DNA of 64,000 nt from Gammaproteobacteria bacterium RIFCSPHIGHO2_12_FULL_63_22 (GCA_001801685.1 MGYJ01000026.1:1-64000), one strand, 5' to 3'. Shown: positions 1-9,272, numbered from the stretch's first letter. Notes: generated by a model not told the origin, from the letters alone. Translations and numbers: made by a program.

Positions 1-630
1 TTGTTCGAAGACCAGCAACTGGGCGACTGCATCGATTGCACGATCTGCGTGCAGGTCTGCCCGACCGGCATCGACATCCGCAACGGCCTGCAGTACGAGT
101 GCATTGCCTGCGGCGCCTGCATCGACGCGTGCGACGAAGTGATGGACAAGATGGGCTATCCGCGCGGACTGATCCGCAACTCGACACAGAATGCGATCGA
201 CGGCAAGAAGACCCGGATCATCCGGCCACGCATCATCATCTATGGCTTGTTGCTGCTGGCGCTTTGCGTGGGCTGGGCATGGGGCGTCACCCATCGCAGC
301 CCGATGATCGCCGAGGTGTTGCGCGACCGGAATGCCCTCTACCAGGTGCTCGCCGACGGAGGCGTGGAGAACAGTTACACGCTGAAGATCGTCAACAAGA
401 CGGTCGAACCCAAGAGCTACCGGATCCGCGTGATCGCCGGCAGCGGCATCGAACTTGTCGGTGGGCAAAAGATCGTGCCCGCGGCAGCGGAAGAAGTACT
501 GGACGTGCCGCTGACCCTGTCCGCTCCTGCAAGCACGCATGGGATCCAGTCGGTGCAGTTCGTCATCGAGGCCACTGACGCCAGCGCCAGCAAGTCGGTT
601 GAATCCAGTTTCTTTGGGCCGACGCAATGA
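1..630 (+). CDS. ccoG: Cytochrome c oxidase accessory protein CcoG/FixG, C-terminal part
   Basis: The gene is cut by the window start, so the visible 209 residues are roughly the C-terminal half of a protein that is usually about 470-490 residues. A ferredoxin-like region carries two 4Fe-4S cysteine sets, CIDCTICVQVCPTG near residue 10 and CIACGACIDAC near residue 34. A hydrophobic segment follows at about residues 78-97, and then an Ig-like periplasmic tail typical of FixG. CcoG is a membrane copper chaperone/reductase for cbb3-type cytochrome oxidase assembly. Its stop overlaps the start of fixH (ATGA), and fixH, ccoI and ccoS follow. The ccoNOQP structural genes probably lie upstream, outside the window. 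Confidence 0.93.
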   Translation: MFEDQQLGDCIDCTICVQVCPTGIDIRNGLQYECIACGACIDACDEVMDKMGYPRGLIRNSTQNAIDGKKTRIIRPRIIIYGLLLLALCVGWAWGVTHRSPMIAEVLRDRNALYQVLADGGVENSYTLKIVNKTVEPKSYRIRVIAGSGIELVGGQKIVPAAAEEVLDVPLTLSAPASTHGIQSVQFVIEATDASASKSVESSFFGPTQ

Positions 631-1121
631 CGGGCCGAGCTGCAATGCGCGAACCCATGGTATGGCTGGTCTGGGGCTTGCCCGCTGCCTCCGTGGTAGC
701 CGGTGTCTTGCTGGTGGTCTCTGCAGTGCGCAGCGGCGGCGCCGATGAGGTCACTGACAAAGTGCAGCGCCGCGCGCAGATCCAGGTCAGTGAACTGGGA
801 CCGGACCAGCGCGCCAGCGCGATGAAACTTGCGGTCATCCTGCGGATCGGCCCTGAGTCGATCGACGTGCTGCCAGTCAGTGGCGACGTGCCGCGCGCCC
901 AGCCCCTGGTCCTGGACCTCAACCACCCGACAGACTCCACGCGCGACCAGCGCCTGGTCTTGCAGCCGTCCAACCATGGTTGGAGCGTTCCGGCAAAAGC
1001 AGAAATCGATCACGACTGGATCGCCCGACTGGGTCCCACCGATGGTGCGTGGCGTGTACTGGGTCGCGTGCAAACCGGCGGCCACGCCGTTCGGCTGGGT
1101 TCGGCGCTGGACGTGAACTGA
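627..1121 (+). CDS. FixH family protein (CcoH), cbb3 oxidase assembly
   Basis: This is a 164-residue protein with one N-terminal membrane segment at about residues 9-32 and a periplasmic domain, the usual FixH layout. FixH/CcoH is needed for stable assembly of cbb3-type oxidase and acts at the inner membrane with the CcoI copper pump. The family is weakly conserved, so the call leans on position: the start codon overlaps the ccoG stop by 4 bases, and ccoI begins 4 bases after its stop. The order ccoG-fixH-ccoI-ccoS is the classical one. Confidence 0.85.
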   Translation: MTGRAAMREPMVWLVWGLPAASVVAGVLLVVSAVRSGGADEVTDKVQRRAQIQVSELGPDQRASAMKLAVILRIGPESIDVLPVSGDVPRAQPLVLDLNHPTDSTRDQRLVLQPSNHGWSVPAKAEIDHDWIARLGPTDGAWRVLGRVQTGGHAVRLGSALDVN

Positions 1122-1125
1122 TCCG

Positions 1126-3498
1126 ATGGACGTCCGCGCGCGAGCGGCCTGCTTCCATTGTGGCGAACCGGTTGCAGACGGGCCCGCGACTCGCTCGATC
1201 GCGGGCGACGAACGCGTGTTCTGCTGCGAAGGTTGCGCCGCCGCCGCGGACTGGATCGCGAGCGCGGACCTGGGCGACTACTACCGCCTGCGCAGCGAAT
1301 CGGGGACGCGGGTTGACGCCGAGGCGACGGATTTCTCGGCATGGGACCGCGACAACTTCCTGGCCGCGCAAACCCGGATCGTGGATGCTGATCGCGAGAT
1401 CACCGTAATTACCCAGGGCATGCGCTGCGCTGCGTGTGCGTGGCTGATCGACCGGGCCCTGCGCTCGGAAACAGGCGTCACCGACGCCACCGCCAATGCA
1501 ATCACCGGCCGCGTGCAGGTGCGCTGGGATCCGGCCATCGTCAAGCTGTCGTCCTTGATGAGCCGGTTGTCGAGTCTCGGATACCGGCCGTGGCTGGCGT
1601 CGGGCGAAGGCCGTGAGCAGGCACTTCGAATCGAGCGCCGCACCGGCTTGATGCGACTGGGCGTCGCGGGCCTGGGCGCGATGCAGGCAATGATGTTCGC
1701 CGAAGCGCTTTACTTCGATTCCAACGGCGAAATGGCTTTTGCCACGCGCGATTTCTTCCGCTGGATAACCTTCCTCGTCGCCACTCCGGTTGTTTTCTAT
1801 TCCGGTTGGCCATTCCTGCAGGGCATGGCTCGCGAATTTCGGGGCCGCCGGATCGGAATGGATACCCTGGTCGCCGGTTCCACCCTGCTCGCTTACGGCG
1901 CCAGCCTCGTGGAAACCATTCGCGGCGGCCCGCAGGTCTGGTACGACGCGGCGGTCATGTTCGTACTGCTGCTGTTGTTCGCGCGAATGTTGGAACTGCG
2001 CGCCCGACGGCTGGCAGGTGCGCGCGTCGATGCGCTCGCCCGTGCCCGCCCGGTGCTTGCCACCCGCGAAACGGCCGACGGCACGCGCGAGGAAGTTTCG
2101 ATCGAGGAACTGAGGATCGACGACGTGGTGTGGGTTGCCCCGGGCGAAAACGTGCCGGCAGATTCGCGCGTGCTCGACCAGGTCGGAAGTTTCGACGAGG
2201 CACTGTTGACTGGGGAATCCACGCCCGTCCTTCGCAACCCCGGCGAACCGGCACTTGCCGGCAGCGTCTGCGCCGGCCAGGCAGTCCGTCTCCGCGTGGA
2301 GCGGACTGGAAGCGACACGCGCGTTTCAGAGATGACGCGCCTGGTCGAACGGGCGCAGGCGGGTCGGCCTGCGCTCGCCCGGACGGCTGACCGGATCGCC
2401 AGCGTCTTCGCGGTCGCCTTGATTTTCTGCGCGGCTGTCGTCTATGCCTGGTGGCATGCGCACGATCCATCGCGGGCACTGGAAGTGACACTTGCCGTCC
2501 TTGTCATCAGTTGCCCCTGCGCACTGTCGCTGGCCATTCCCGCCGCGCTGACGGCGGCGCATGGTCGGCTTGCGGCGATGGGAATACTTGCCTTGTCACC
2601 TGATGCGATGGCGACGCTGGCGCGCGTTGACTGCGTGCTGTTCGACAAGACCGGAACACTCACGCTTTCGCGACGATCGATTGCCGCCATGGATGTCTGC
2701 GCCATGGAAGACCCGGCGCGCCTGCTGGAAATCGCCGCTGCACTCGAGCGCGACAGCAAACACCCCATCGCGACCGCCTTCCACGACCCCAAGGTGCTGC
2801 TACCGGTAACGTTGCGCCGCGAAGTGCCGGGCACAGGCATTGAAGGAACCATCGGTGGTCGCCAGTGGCGAATTGGCCGGCCGGGCTTCGCCGCCGGCAA
2901 TGTGGACGACGGGCGCATCTGGCTCGGTGACGGCCGCACCGGCCATGCCAGTTTCCAATTGCTCGAGGATATGCGCGCCGACGCAGGCGAAGCCGTCCAG
3001 CGCCTGACCGAACTCAGTATCTCCGTGGCGATATGCAGCGGGGATTCGGACGCCGCCGTGCGCTCAGTGGCCGACAGGCTTGGCATCGACAGTGTGTCAG
3101 CACGACAGTCGCCGGAAGAAAAGCTCGCCCGTGTCCGCGCGCTACAGTCGGAAGGTCGTGTCGTGGCCATGATCGGTGACGGCATCAACGATGCCCCCGT
3201 GCTTGCCGGCGCCGACGTTTCGCTGGCGATGGCCGATGGCGCCGCCGTTGCCCAGCGTGCCGCCGACCTTGTGATGACGAGTCCATCCTTGTCCCGCCTT
3301 CCGGAAGGCATCGAGTTGGCGCGTCGAACCCGTCGCATCGTGCGTCAGAATCTCTCGTGGGCGGTGGCGTACAACGTGCTTGCCCTGCCGCTGGCGGCCA
3401 GCGGTACCCTGTCTCCCTGGCTGGCGGCCGTCGGCATGGCGACATCGTCGCTGCTGGTCACCCTCAACGCATTGCGCCTTGCGCGCGGACGGGCCTGA
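1126..3498 (+). CDS. ccoI: Copper-translocating P-type ATPase CcoI/FixI
   Basis: This is a P1B-type ATPase of 790 residues. The N-terminal region has cysteine clusters (CFHC near residue 9 and VFCCEGC near residue 33) and a heavy-metal-associated domain with GMRCAACAW near residue 100. It also has the TGES actuator loop (about 361), the intramembrane CPC metal site (about 463-465), the phosphorylated aspartate in DKTGT (about 507), the HP motif in SKHP (about 545) and GDGINDAP (about 685). This set marks a Cu(+) exporting pump. In the cco cluster it delivers copper for cbb3 oxidase biogenesis rather than for resistance. It starts 4 bases after fixH and is followed 1 base later by ccoS. Confidence 0.95.
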   Translation: MDVRARAACFHCGEPVADGPATRSIAGDERVFCCEGCAAAADWIASADLGDYYRLRSESGTRVDAEATDFSAWDRDNFLAAQTRIVDADREITVITQGMRCAACAWLIDRALRSETGVTDATANAITGRVQVRWDPAIVKLSSLMSRLSSLGYRPWLASGEGREQALRIERRTGLMRLGVAGLGAMQAMMFAEALYFDSNGEMAFATRDFFRWITFLVATPVVFYSGWPFLQGMAREFRGRRIGMDTLVAGSTLLAYGASLVETIRGGPQVWYDAAVMFVLLLLFARMLELRARRLAGARVDALARARPVLATRETADGTREEVSIEELRIDDVVWVAPGENVPADSRVLDQVGSFDEALLTGESTPVLRNPGEPALAGSVCAGQAVRLRVERTGSDTRVSEMTRLVERAQAGRPALARTADRIASVFAVALIFCAAVVYAWWHAHDPSRALEVTLAVLVISCPCALSLAIPAALTAAHGRLAAMGILALSPDAMATLARVDCVLFDKTGTLTLSRRSIAAMDVCAMEDPARLLEIAAALERDSKHPIATAFHDPKVLLPVTLRREVPGTGIEGTIGGRQWRIGRPGFAAGNVDDGRIWLGDGRTGHASFQLLEDMRADAGEAVQRLTELSISVAICSGDSDAAVRSVADRLGIDSVSARQSPEEKLARVRALQSEGRVVAMIGDGINDAPVLAGADVSLAMADGAAVAQRAADLVMTSPSLSRLPEGIELARRTRRIVRQNLSWAVAYNVLALPLAASGTLSPWLAAVGMATSSLLVTLNALRLARGRA

Positions 3499-3499
3499 C

Positions 3500-3682
3500 A
3501 TGACGATCCTCCTGGTATTGGTACCGATCAGCCTCGCACTGCTGGGCCTCGCGATCTGGGCCTTTCTGTGGGCGGTGAAGAGCGGCCAGTACGATGATCT
3601 CGACAGCCCGTCCATCGACATGCTTCGTGACGATCCGAAGCCGGTGCCTCCTGCCGAATCTGCCAAACCCGATGACGCCTGA
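3500..3682 (+). CDS. ccoS: cbb3-type cytochrome oxidase assembly protein CcoS
   Basis: This is a 60-residue single-pass membrane protein. An N-terminal hydrophobic helix (about residues 3-24) is followed by KSGQYDDLDSP, the family signature around which CcoS proteins are recognised. CcoS is needed for cofactor insertion into cbb3 oxidase. The ATG lies 1 base after the ccoI stop, and a longer upstream reading of the same frame is only a shadow inside ccoI. The 3' end overlaps the next gene by 11 bases, so the cluster is probably co-transcribed through the SafE-like gene. Confidence 0.93.
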   Translation: MTILLVLVPISLALLGLAIWAFLWAVKSGQYDDLDSPSIDMLRDDPKPVPPAESAKPDDA

Positions 3683-4394
3683 CTGGCTGACGATCGGCGC
3701 GGCCCTCATGGCCGGCTTGCTGGGCGGCGCACATTGCGCTGCGATGTGCGGAGGCATCGCCACCGGTTTCCAGGCCTTGTCGAGTCGAAGCGGCTGGGGC
3801 ACGGCGGTTGAAACCAATCTCGGCCGCGTGGGTGGTTACATCATCGCCGGCGCGGTGGCAGGCGGGCTCGGCCAGGGCATCGTCCAGGCCGCGCGCATGG
3901 AATGGCTGGCGGTCGGCGCGCGCGTGCTGGTCGGCGCGGTGCTGGTGCTGGCCGCGTTGCGCCTGTCGGGCCTTCTGCTGGGACCAGGGGCGTTCCGGGT
4001 CGGCACGGGCGCTTGGCGCTTGCTCGCACCGCTGCAGCGCAGGCTGCTGCCGATCGACAGCAGACCGAAACGAATCGCGGCAGGAATGCTTTGGGGCTGG
4101 TTGCCTTGTGGGCTCAGCACCACCTTGCTGGTGGCTGCCTGGTTACAGGCAAGCGCGGCGAACGGCGCGTTGACGATGGCTGCCTTCGGCCTCGGCACCC
4201 TGCCCGTGATGCTTCCGCTCACCTGGTCGGGCGCCCGGCTGGGCAGGTGGCTGCACGATCCATTGCGGCGAAATGCGGCCGCCGCATTCGTATTCCTGGC
4301 GGGCCTGCTAACGCTTGCCGCGCCGTGGCTGGCCCACGTACCCGTGCTGGGCGGCGTGCTGGCAGCGCTGGGCTGCCTGCCGGTGCGGGTTTGA
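3672..4394 (+). CDS. Sulfite exporter TauE/SafE-like membrane protein (DsbD_2 type)
   Basis: This 240-residue polytopic protein has about six hydrophobic segments. The first helix carries GGAHCAAMCGG, the hallmark of the family found behind ccoS in many proteobacteria. A second conserved patch, WGWLPCG, lies near residue 140. The family is usually named sulfite exporter TauE/SafE, but no sulfite function is shown here; a role in copper or thiol handling for cbb3 assembly is an inference from context and the conserved cysteines. The start at MTPDW overlaps ccoS by 11 bases; a longer frame reading would begin inside ccoS without support. Confidence 0.85.
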   Translation: MTPDWLTIGAALMAGLLGGAHCAAMCGGIATGFQALSSRSGWGTAVETNLGRVGGYIIAGAVAGGLGQGIVQAARMEWLAVGARVLVGAVLVLAALRLSGLLLGPGAFRVGTGAWRLLAPLQRRLLPIDSRPKRIAAGMLWGWLPCGLSTTLLVAAWLQASAANGALTMAAFGLGTLPVMLPLTWSGARLGRWLHDPLRRNAAAAFVFLAGLLTLAAPWLAHVPVLGGVLAALGCLPVRV

Positions 4395-4402
4395 ACGTGG
4401 GT

Positions 4403-5167
4403 TCAGATCCGGCGCGCTTGGCGAGTGGCTGGTTCCACTTCCGCAAAATGGGCCATGCGATCAAGCTCGACCTCGTTGGTGATCTCCACTTGCCGACCGT
4501 GCACCGCAATCACACCCTCTTCCTGCAAACGGGTGAAGCCCCGGCTCACGGTTTCAAGAGCGAGACCGAGGAAGCGCGCGATGTCTTCGCGACTCATGGG
4601 CAGCTTGAAGGAAAGCGCGGACGAACCGATCAATCGATAGCGCTCGCTCAAACCATGCAGGAAGAGCGCGATACGCTCGTTCGCCTGGCGGCGCACCAGG
4701 ATTTCCCGATGGTCGGTGTCCCGATTGAGACTTTGGCCGATGACGCGAAGCAACTGGTTCTGCAAGCTGGGCAATTGCGCGGCCACACTGGTCAGATCCG
4801 CAAACGGAACCTCGCAAACATTGGCCGTGGTGAGTGCAATGGCCTCGCAGCGATGGAATCCGTCTCCCAGCGCATCCAGCCCAATCAACTCGCCGGCAAG
4901 ATGAAACCCAAGGATCTGTTCCTCGCCGTCTTCGCTGACGCTGACCGTCTTGAAGGCGCCATCGCGGGCCACGTACACCGAGGACATCGGATCACCGGGC
5001 CGGAACAAGCGGTCGCCACGTTCAACCGGCCGACGTCTCCGCACGATTTCATCCAGACGGGCCAAGTCGCCCGCGCCGATCCCCGCAGGCAGGCACAGCT
5101 GCTGCAGCGAGCAATGCGCGCAGCCTTGTCGCAGCCGGACGAGGTCGAGGGTTACGGAAGTCGTCAT
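4403..5167 (-). CDS. FNR/ANR-type oxygen-responsive regulator (Crp-Fnr family)
   Basis: This 254-residue Crp/Fnr protein has the full FNR iron-sulfur ligand set. Three N-terminal cysteines are spaced C-x2-C-x5-C at residues 16, 19 and 25, and a fourth, Cys118 in VCEVPF, matches the central FNR cysteine. The recognition helix reads ETVSR at 205-209, giving the E--SR contact pattern of FNR for TTGAT-N4-ATCAA sites. It should form an oxygen-labile 4Fe-4S cluster and activate microaerobic genes, plausibly including the facing cco genes. The start MTTSVTL was chosen because it places the cysteines as in FNR; an in-frame ATG 9 bases upstream is possible. Confidence 0.93.
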   Translation of the reverse strand: MTTSVTLDLVRLRQGCAHCSLQQLCLPAGIGAGDLARLDEIVRRRRPVERGDRLFRPGDPMSSVYVARDGAFKTVSVSEDGEEQILGFHLAGELIGLDALGDGFHRCEAIALTTANVCEVPFADLTSVAAQLPSLQNQLLRVIGQSLNRDTDHREILVRRQANERIALFLHGLSERYRLIGSSALSFKLPMSREDIARFLGLALETVSRGFTRLQEEGVIAVHGRQVEITNEVELDRMAHFAEVEPATRQARRI

Positions 5168-5271
5168 CTGATACATGATCGCATGGAGGCTTCCGAAGTT
5201 CGCGACCCGTGTTGTGAAGGTCCACGGATTCGCAGCTCGGTACAGGCCACCTACCCGCAAGGAATCAATTC

Positions 5272-6666
5272 ATGAATGTGAAGAATCCCGTCGGCTCGCC
5301 ATTCGAACTGACCTTCCTTGGGGCCAACGCGACAGTGACAGGCTCCCGCCACCTGGTCCAGGCGGGAAACGCCAGGATCCTCGTCGACTGCGGCCTGTTC
5401 CAGGGCTACAAGACGCTGCGCCTGCGCAACTGGGCGCCCTTCCCGGTAGAAGCGCGCAGCATTGACGCCGTCATCCTGACCCATGCCCACCTCGACCATA
5501 GCGGCTACCTGCCCCGGCTGATGCGGCAAGGCTTTCGCGGCCGGGTCTGGTGCACGCGCGCAACCCGCAGCCTGTGCAAGATCCTGTTGCCCGACTCCGG
5601 CCGATTACAGGAAGAAGAAGCGGGATTCGCGGAACGCAAAGGTTCGTCGCGCCACCACCCCGCCGAACCCCTGTACACCGAGGCAGACGCCCTGCGTAGC
5701 CTGGAACTGCTGCGCGGCGTCGACCTGGACGACGAGTTCGAACCCGCACCCGGGGTCCGGGCCGTGCTCCGCCAGCAGGGCCACATCCTTGGCGCAGCTT
5801 CCGTCGGTGTTTCCTACGAAGGGCACAGAATCACCTTCAGCGGTGATATCGGCCGACCGCATGATCCGATGATGCTGGCCCCGGCCCCGCCTCTGGAAAG
5901 CGACTGGATCGTGACCGAATCCACGTACGGCAACCGGCTGCACCCGCCGGACGGGCTCGAACAGGAACTCACGGACGTGCTGCGCAGGACGATCGAGCGC
6001 AAGGGCGTCGTTGTCGTTCCAGCTTTCGCGGTCGGGCGCGCGCAGTTGCTCCTGCATGCGATCGCACGCATCCAGGCCAGCGGCGCGATTCCCGAGGTGC
6101 CCGTCTACCTCAATAGCCCGATGGCGACGGATGTGACGACCTTGCTCCGGAAGTATCCGGACTTGCATCGCCTTACGAGTGCGGACCTGGATGCGATGCG
6201 ATCCATGACGCGCCTGGTGAACACGGTCGAGGAATCCAAGGCACTGAATCGCCGCAAGGGCCCGATGATCATCGTCTCGGCAAGCGGAATGGCTACCGGT
6301 GGTCGCGTCCTGCACCATCTGATCGCCTTCGCCCCGGATCCACGCAATGCCATCGTGCTTTCCGGCTTCCAGGCCGGCGGCACGCGCGGGGCGTCGCTGG
6401 CCAGCGGCGCGAAGTCGATCCGCATCTATGGGGAAGACGTGGCGGTGAATGCCGAAGTCGTGCAGTTGGCCAGCGCTTCCGCGCACGCCGACGGAAACGA
6501 AATCATTTCCTGGCTTCGTTCGGCGCCGAAACCCCCACGCCGCGTGTTCATCACGCATGGCGAGCCGGAAGCGGCGGAGGCATTGCGCGTCCGCATCGAC
6601 CGGGAACTTCACTGGGACGCCCACGTCCCCGACTACCGCGAAGTGGTTGACCTGCGCAGGCCATGA
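5272..6666 (+). CDS. MBL-fold metallo-hydrolase of the beta-CASP RNA-processing type
   Basis: This 464-residue protein has a metallo-beta-lactamase zinc site (HAHLDHSG near residue 71), an inserted beta-CASP region with SASGMATGGRVLHHL, and the C-terminal beta-CASP histidine motifs SAHADGNE and THGEPEAA. This is the layout of the YSH1/CPSF-like RNA-specificity exonuclease family. The substrate of this bacterial branch is not settled. The stop overlaps the start of the next gene, a P-type ATPase, by 4 bases, so the two are translationally coupled. They lie divergently from the FNR-like gene across about 100 bases. Confidence 0.88.
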   Translation: MNVKNPVGSPFELTFLGANATVTGSRHLVQAGNARILVDCGLFQGYKTLRLRNWAPFPVEARSIDAVILTHAHLDHSGYLPRLMRQGFRGRVWCTRATRSLCKILLPDSGRLQEEEAGFAERKGSSRHHPAEPLYTEADALRSLELLRGVDLDDEFEPAPGVRAVLRQQGHILGAASVGVSYEGHRITFSGDIGRPHDPMMLAPAPPLESDWIVTESTYGNRLHPPDGLEQELTDVLRRTIERKGVVVVPAFAVGRAQLLLHAIARIQASGAIPEVPVYLNSPMATDVTTLLRKYPDLHRLTSADLDAMRSMTRLVNTVEESKALNRRKGPMIIVSASGMATGGRVLHHLIAFAPDPRNAIVLSGFQAGGTRGASLASGAKSIRIYGEDVAVNAEVVQLASASAHADGNEIISWLRSAPKPPRRVFITHGEPEAAEALRVRIDRELHWDAHVPDYREVVDLRRP

Positions 6667-9134
6667 CCGACGCCGGCGCCCCCCCAGGACTAACCGGCGA
6701 GCAAGCGCGCGCCCGACTCCTGGTGGAAGGCGGCAACCAGCTGCCGCAGCCCGAGCGGCGCGACTGGCTGGCGATCGCGATCGGCGTGCTGCGGGAGCCC
6801 ATGCTGCTTTTGTTGGTCGCGGCGTCGGTGCTTTATGTCGTGCTCGGCGATGCGCGCGAAGCCGCGCTGCTGGGCGTGTCCGTGCTCCTCGTGGTCGGCA
6901 TGACCATCGCGCAGGAACAACGTTCGGAAAAGGCGCTGCAAGCCTTGCGGGAGCTTGGCAGCCCCAAGGCGCGGGTGCAGCGCGATGGCGCGATCCAGGT
7001 CATTCCGGTGGAAGAAGTCGTTCGGGGCGACCTGATATTCATCTCGGAAGGGGACCGCGTGCCCGCCGATGCGCGGGTGATCGAACAATCAGACCTGCAC
7101 GTGGACGAATCGATGTTGACCGGCGAATCGGTGCCGGTGGCACGAACCGCGGCCGATGACCCCGGCCTGAGCACCATCCATGCCAGCACGCTGGTGGTTC
7201 GCGGCCGCGGCATGGCCGAAGTGACCGCGACGGGCGTGCACACCGCAGTCGGTCGGATCGGCGCGGCATTGCACGCGATCCATCCAGGCGCCACGCCCCT
7301 GCAGCTCGAGATGCGCCGCGTGGTGGGCTTGTTCGCCGTGCTTAGCTTCGTCTCTTGCGCGGCGATGGCCGGCTGGTACTTCGCCGTCCGCGGCGATTGG
7401 GTGGATGCGATGCTGGCCGGCATCACCCTGGCCATGGCCAATATTCCCGAAGAATTCCCGGTGGTGCTGAGCGTGTTCCTGGCGTTGGGCGCGTGGCGCA
7501 TGGCCCAGCACAAGGTGTTGGTGCGCCGTTCGTCGGCGATCGAGACCCTTGGCGCCATAACGGTGCTGTGCACGGACAAGACGGGAACCCTAACGCAGAA
7601 CCACATGGCTGTGGCCCGGCTCGTGCCGGACAGTACGACCTCGGACGGCGACGCCATCGACGCCGACGAACTGCTTCGCATCGCCGTCGCAGCAAGTCGA
7701 CCGGAATCGATAGATCCGATGGAAAGGGCGCTGCGCGAACGCGCTGCCAGCTATCCGGCGGGCCGAATGGACCGCGTACCCACCGAACAGGTTCGAGAGT
7801 ATCCATTTTCCGCGGAATGCCCGGCAATCGCCTACGCGTGGCTGCAATCACCCGGTGTGCTGGTCGCCTGCAAGGGCGCGCCGGAGACGGTGGCCAGCCT
7901 GTGCCGGCTCGATGCCGAACGTCTGGCCCGAGTCCTGGCGGAAGTTGAACAACTTGCGCGCCATGGCCTGCGTGTCCTCGCCGTCGCCAGCATCGAATTA
8001 CCAACAGTTGGGCAATTGCCCGGTTCGATGCAGGAGTTGTCGCTTCAATGGCGGGGACTTGTCGCTTTCGACGATCCCTTGCGGCCAGGCGTCGTCGAGG
8101 CCATTGCAGAAGCGCACGCCGCCGGCATACGAATCCTGATGCTGACCGGCGACCATGCCGCGACCGCAGCAGCAATCGCCAGCCAAGCCGGCCTTCCCGG
8201 TGGCGCCGCGGTGGTTGCCGGCGCCGAACTGACGGCACTCGATCCGGCGGCGCTGCAGCGCCTGGTGGATGCAAGCAATGTGTTTGCCCGCGTGCAACCG
8301 GACCAGAAATTACGCCTCGTCGAATCGCTGCGTGGATCCGGCCAGGTCGTCGGCATGACAGGCGATGGCGTCAACGATGCTCCTGCCCTGCTGGCGGCGC
8401 ACGTCGGAATCGCGATGGGCGGACGCGGTACCGACGTGGCGCGCGAAGCGGCATCGATCGTGCTGCTCGACGACAACTTCGTCAGCATCGTCAGGGCGGT
8501 CCGGCTGGGACGCGGCATCTACGACAACATCCAGCGAGCCATGCGCTACATCCTGGCCGTGCACGTGCCGATCACCGGGCTCGCGCTGCTGCCGCTGCTG
8601 ACCGGTGGGCCGATGCTCCTGTTGCCCCTGCACGTCGTCTTCCTGGAACTGATCATCGATCCGGCATGCACGATTGCGTTCGAACGCGAGGCGCCAGCCG
8701 GCGACCTGATGCAACGCAAGCCAAGATCACCCAACGAACGATTGCTGACCGTGCAAAGCCTTGTCAGCAGCCTGGGACAGGGTTTCATCATGTTCCTGGT
8801 GGTGGCCGCGATTTACTTCATGGGCCACCGCCTGGGCTTGGCTGCGGGTGAATCCGCTGCGCTCGCTTTCACCGCCCTGGTAGCGGGCAACATCGGGCTG
8901 ATCGTCCTGCATCGCTCCGGGGACAGCGTGATCTCGCGCCTGCGCCAACCCAACAGCGCGTTCTGGACGATTGCCTTGCTCGCGTTGGGATTTCTTGTCC
9001 TCGCCACGCAGGTCGCGCCGGTTGCCGAATGGTTCAGGTTTTCGCCCCCGCCGATCGGCCCGTGGCTGATTGCGTTGCTGGTACCCATCGCCGTTGCACC
9101 CGCGCTGGGTTTCCTCCACGTGCGTCGCGCGTAG
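6663..9134 (+). CDS. Cation-transporting P-type ATPase (P2-like)
   Basis: This 823-residue P-type ATPase has the actuator TGES (about 154), the phosphorylation motif DKTGTLTQN (Asp about 305), MLTGDH, TGDGVNDAPAL and a C-terminal helical bundle. The order and the absence of a heavy-metal domain or CPC place it with Ca2+/Na+/K+-type (P2) pumps rather than CcoI-like pumps. The helix-4 ion site reads PEEFP where SERCA-like pumps have PEGLP, so the cation cannot be assigned. It is translationally coupled to the beta-CASP gene upstream (ATGA overlap). Confidence 0.88.
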   Translation: MTDAGAPPGLTGEQARARLLVEGGNQLPQPERRDWLAIAIGVLREPMLLLLVAASVLYVVLGDAREAALLGVSVLLVVGMTIAQEQRSEKALQALRELGSPKARVQRDGAIQVIPVEEVVRGDLIFISEGDRVPADARVIEQSDLHVDESMLTGESVPVARTAADDPGLSTIHASTLVVRGRGMAEVTATGVHTAVGRIGAALHAIHPGATPLQLEMRRVVGLFAVLSFVSCAAMAGWYFAVRGDWVDAMLAGITLAMANIPEEFPVVLSVFLALGAWRMAQHKVLVRRSSAIETLGAITVLCTDKTGTLTQNHMAVARLVPDSTTSDGDAIDADELLRIAVAASRPESIDPMERALRERAASYPAGRMDRVPTEQVREYPFSAECPAIAYAWLQSPGVLVACKGAPETVASLCRLDAERLARVLAEVEQLARHGLRVLAVASIELPTVGQLPGSMQELSLQWRGLVAFDDPLRPGVVEAIAEAHAAGIRILMLTGDHAATAAAIASQAGLPGGAAVVAGAELTALDPAALQRLVDASNVFARVQPDQKLRLVESLRGSGQVVGMTGDGVNDAPALLAAHVGIAMGGRGTDVAREAASIVLLDDNFVSIVRAVRLGRGIYDNIQRAMRYILAVHVPITGLALLPLLTGGPMLLLPLHVVFLELIIDPACTIAFEREAPAGDLMQRKPRSPNERLLTVQSLVSSLGQGFIMFLVVAAIYFMGHRLGLAAGESAALAFTALVAGNIGLIVLHRSGDSVISRLRQPNSAFWTIALLALGFLVLATQVAPVAEWFRFSPPPIGPWLIALLVPIAVAPALGFLHVRRA

Positions 9135-9151
9135 CCAGCCCCACAACGAAA

Positions 9152-9173
9152 AAACCCGGCCGAAGCCGGGTTT
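9152..9173 (-). terminator. Rho-independent terminator after tRNA-Ala/tRNA-Glu
   Basis: A perfect 9-base stem (AAACCCGGC / GCCGGGTTT) closes a 4-base loop. Read on the minus strand the stem is followed by a run of six T, so it ends the minus-strand tRNA transcript. It may also act, less strongly, on the plus-strand ATPase gene ending at 9134. Confidence 0.85.
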
Positions 9174-9196
9174 GATCGTTGCTCTTGCGAGCGATA

Positions 9197-9272
9197 TGGC
9201 GTCCCCACGGGGATTCGAACCCCGGTCGCTACCGTGAAAGGGTAATGTCCTAGGCCTCTAGACGATGGGGAC
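9197..9272 (-). tRNA. tRNA-Glu (UUC)
   Basis: The 76-base minus-strand sequence folds as a cloverleaf. The acceptor stem starts GUCCCC and ends GGGGAC with encoded CCA, the anticodon loop is CUUUCAC giving UUC, and the T arm has GGUUCGAAUCC. It lies 32 bases after tRNA-Ala on the same strand and shares that gene's promoter and the terminator at 9152-9173. Confidence 0.96.

Noticed and set aside
2442-3338. Open frame antisense to ccoI
   Set aside because: It lies fully inside a canonical copper ATPase gene and is serine/arginine-rich with no motif.
5168-5271. Search for an FNR box (TTGAT-N4-ATCAA) between the FNR-like gene and the beta-CASP gene
   Set aside because: No convincing match was seen by eye, so no operator is reported. 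A matrix scan of the whole genome would be needed.
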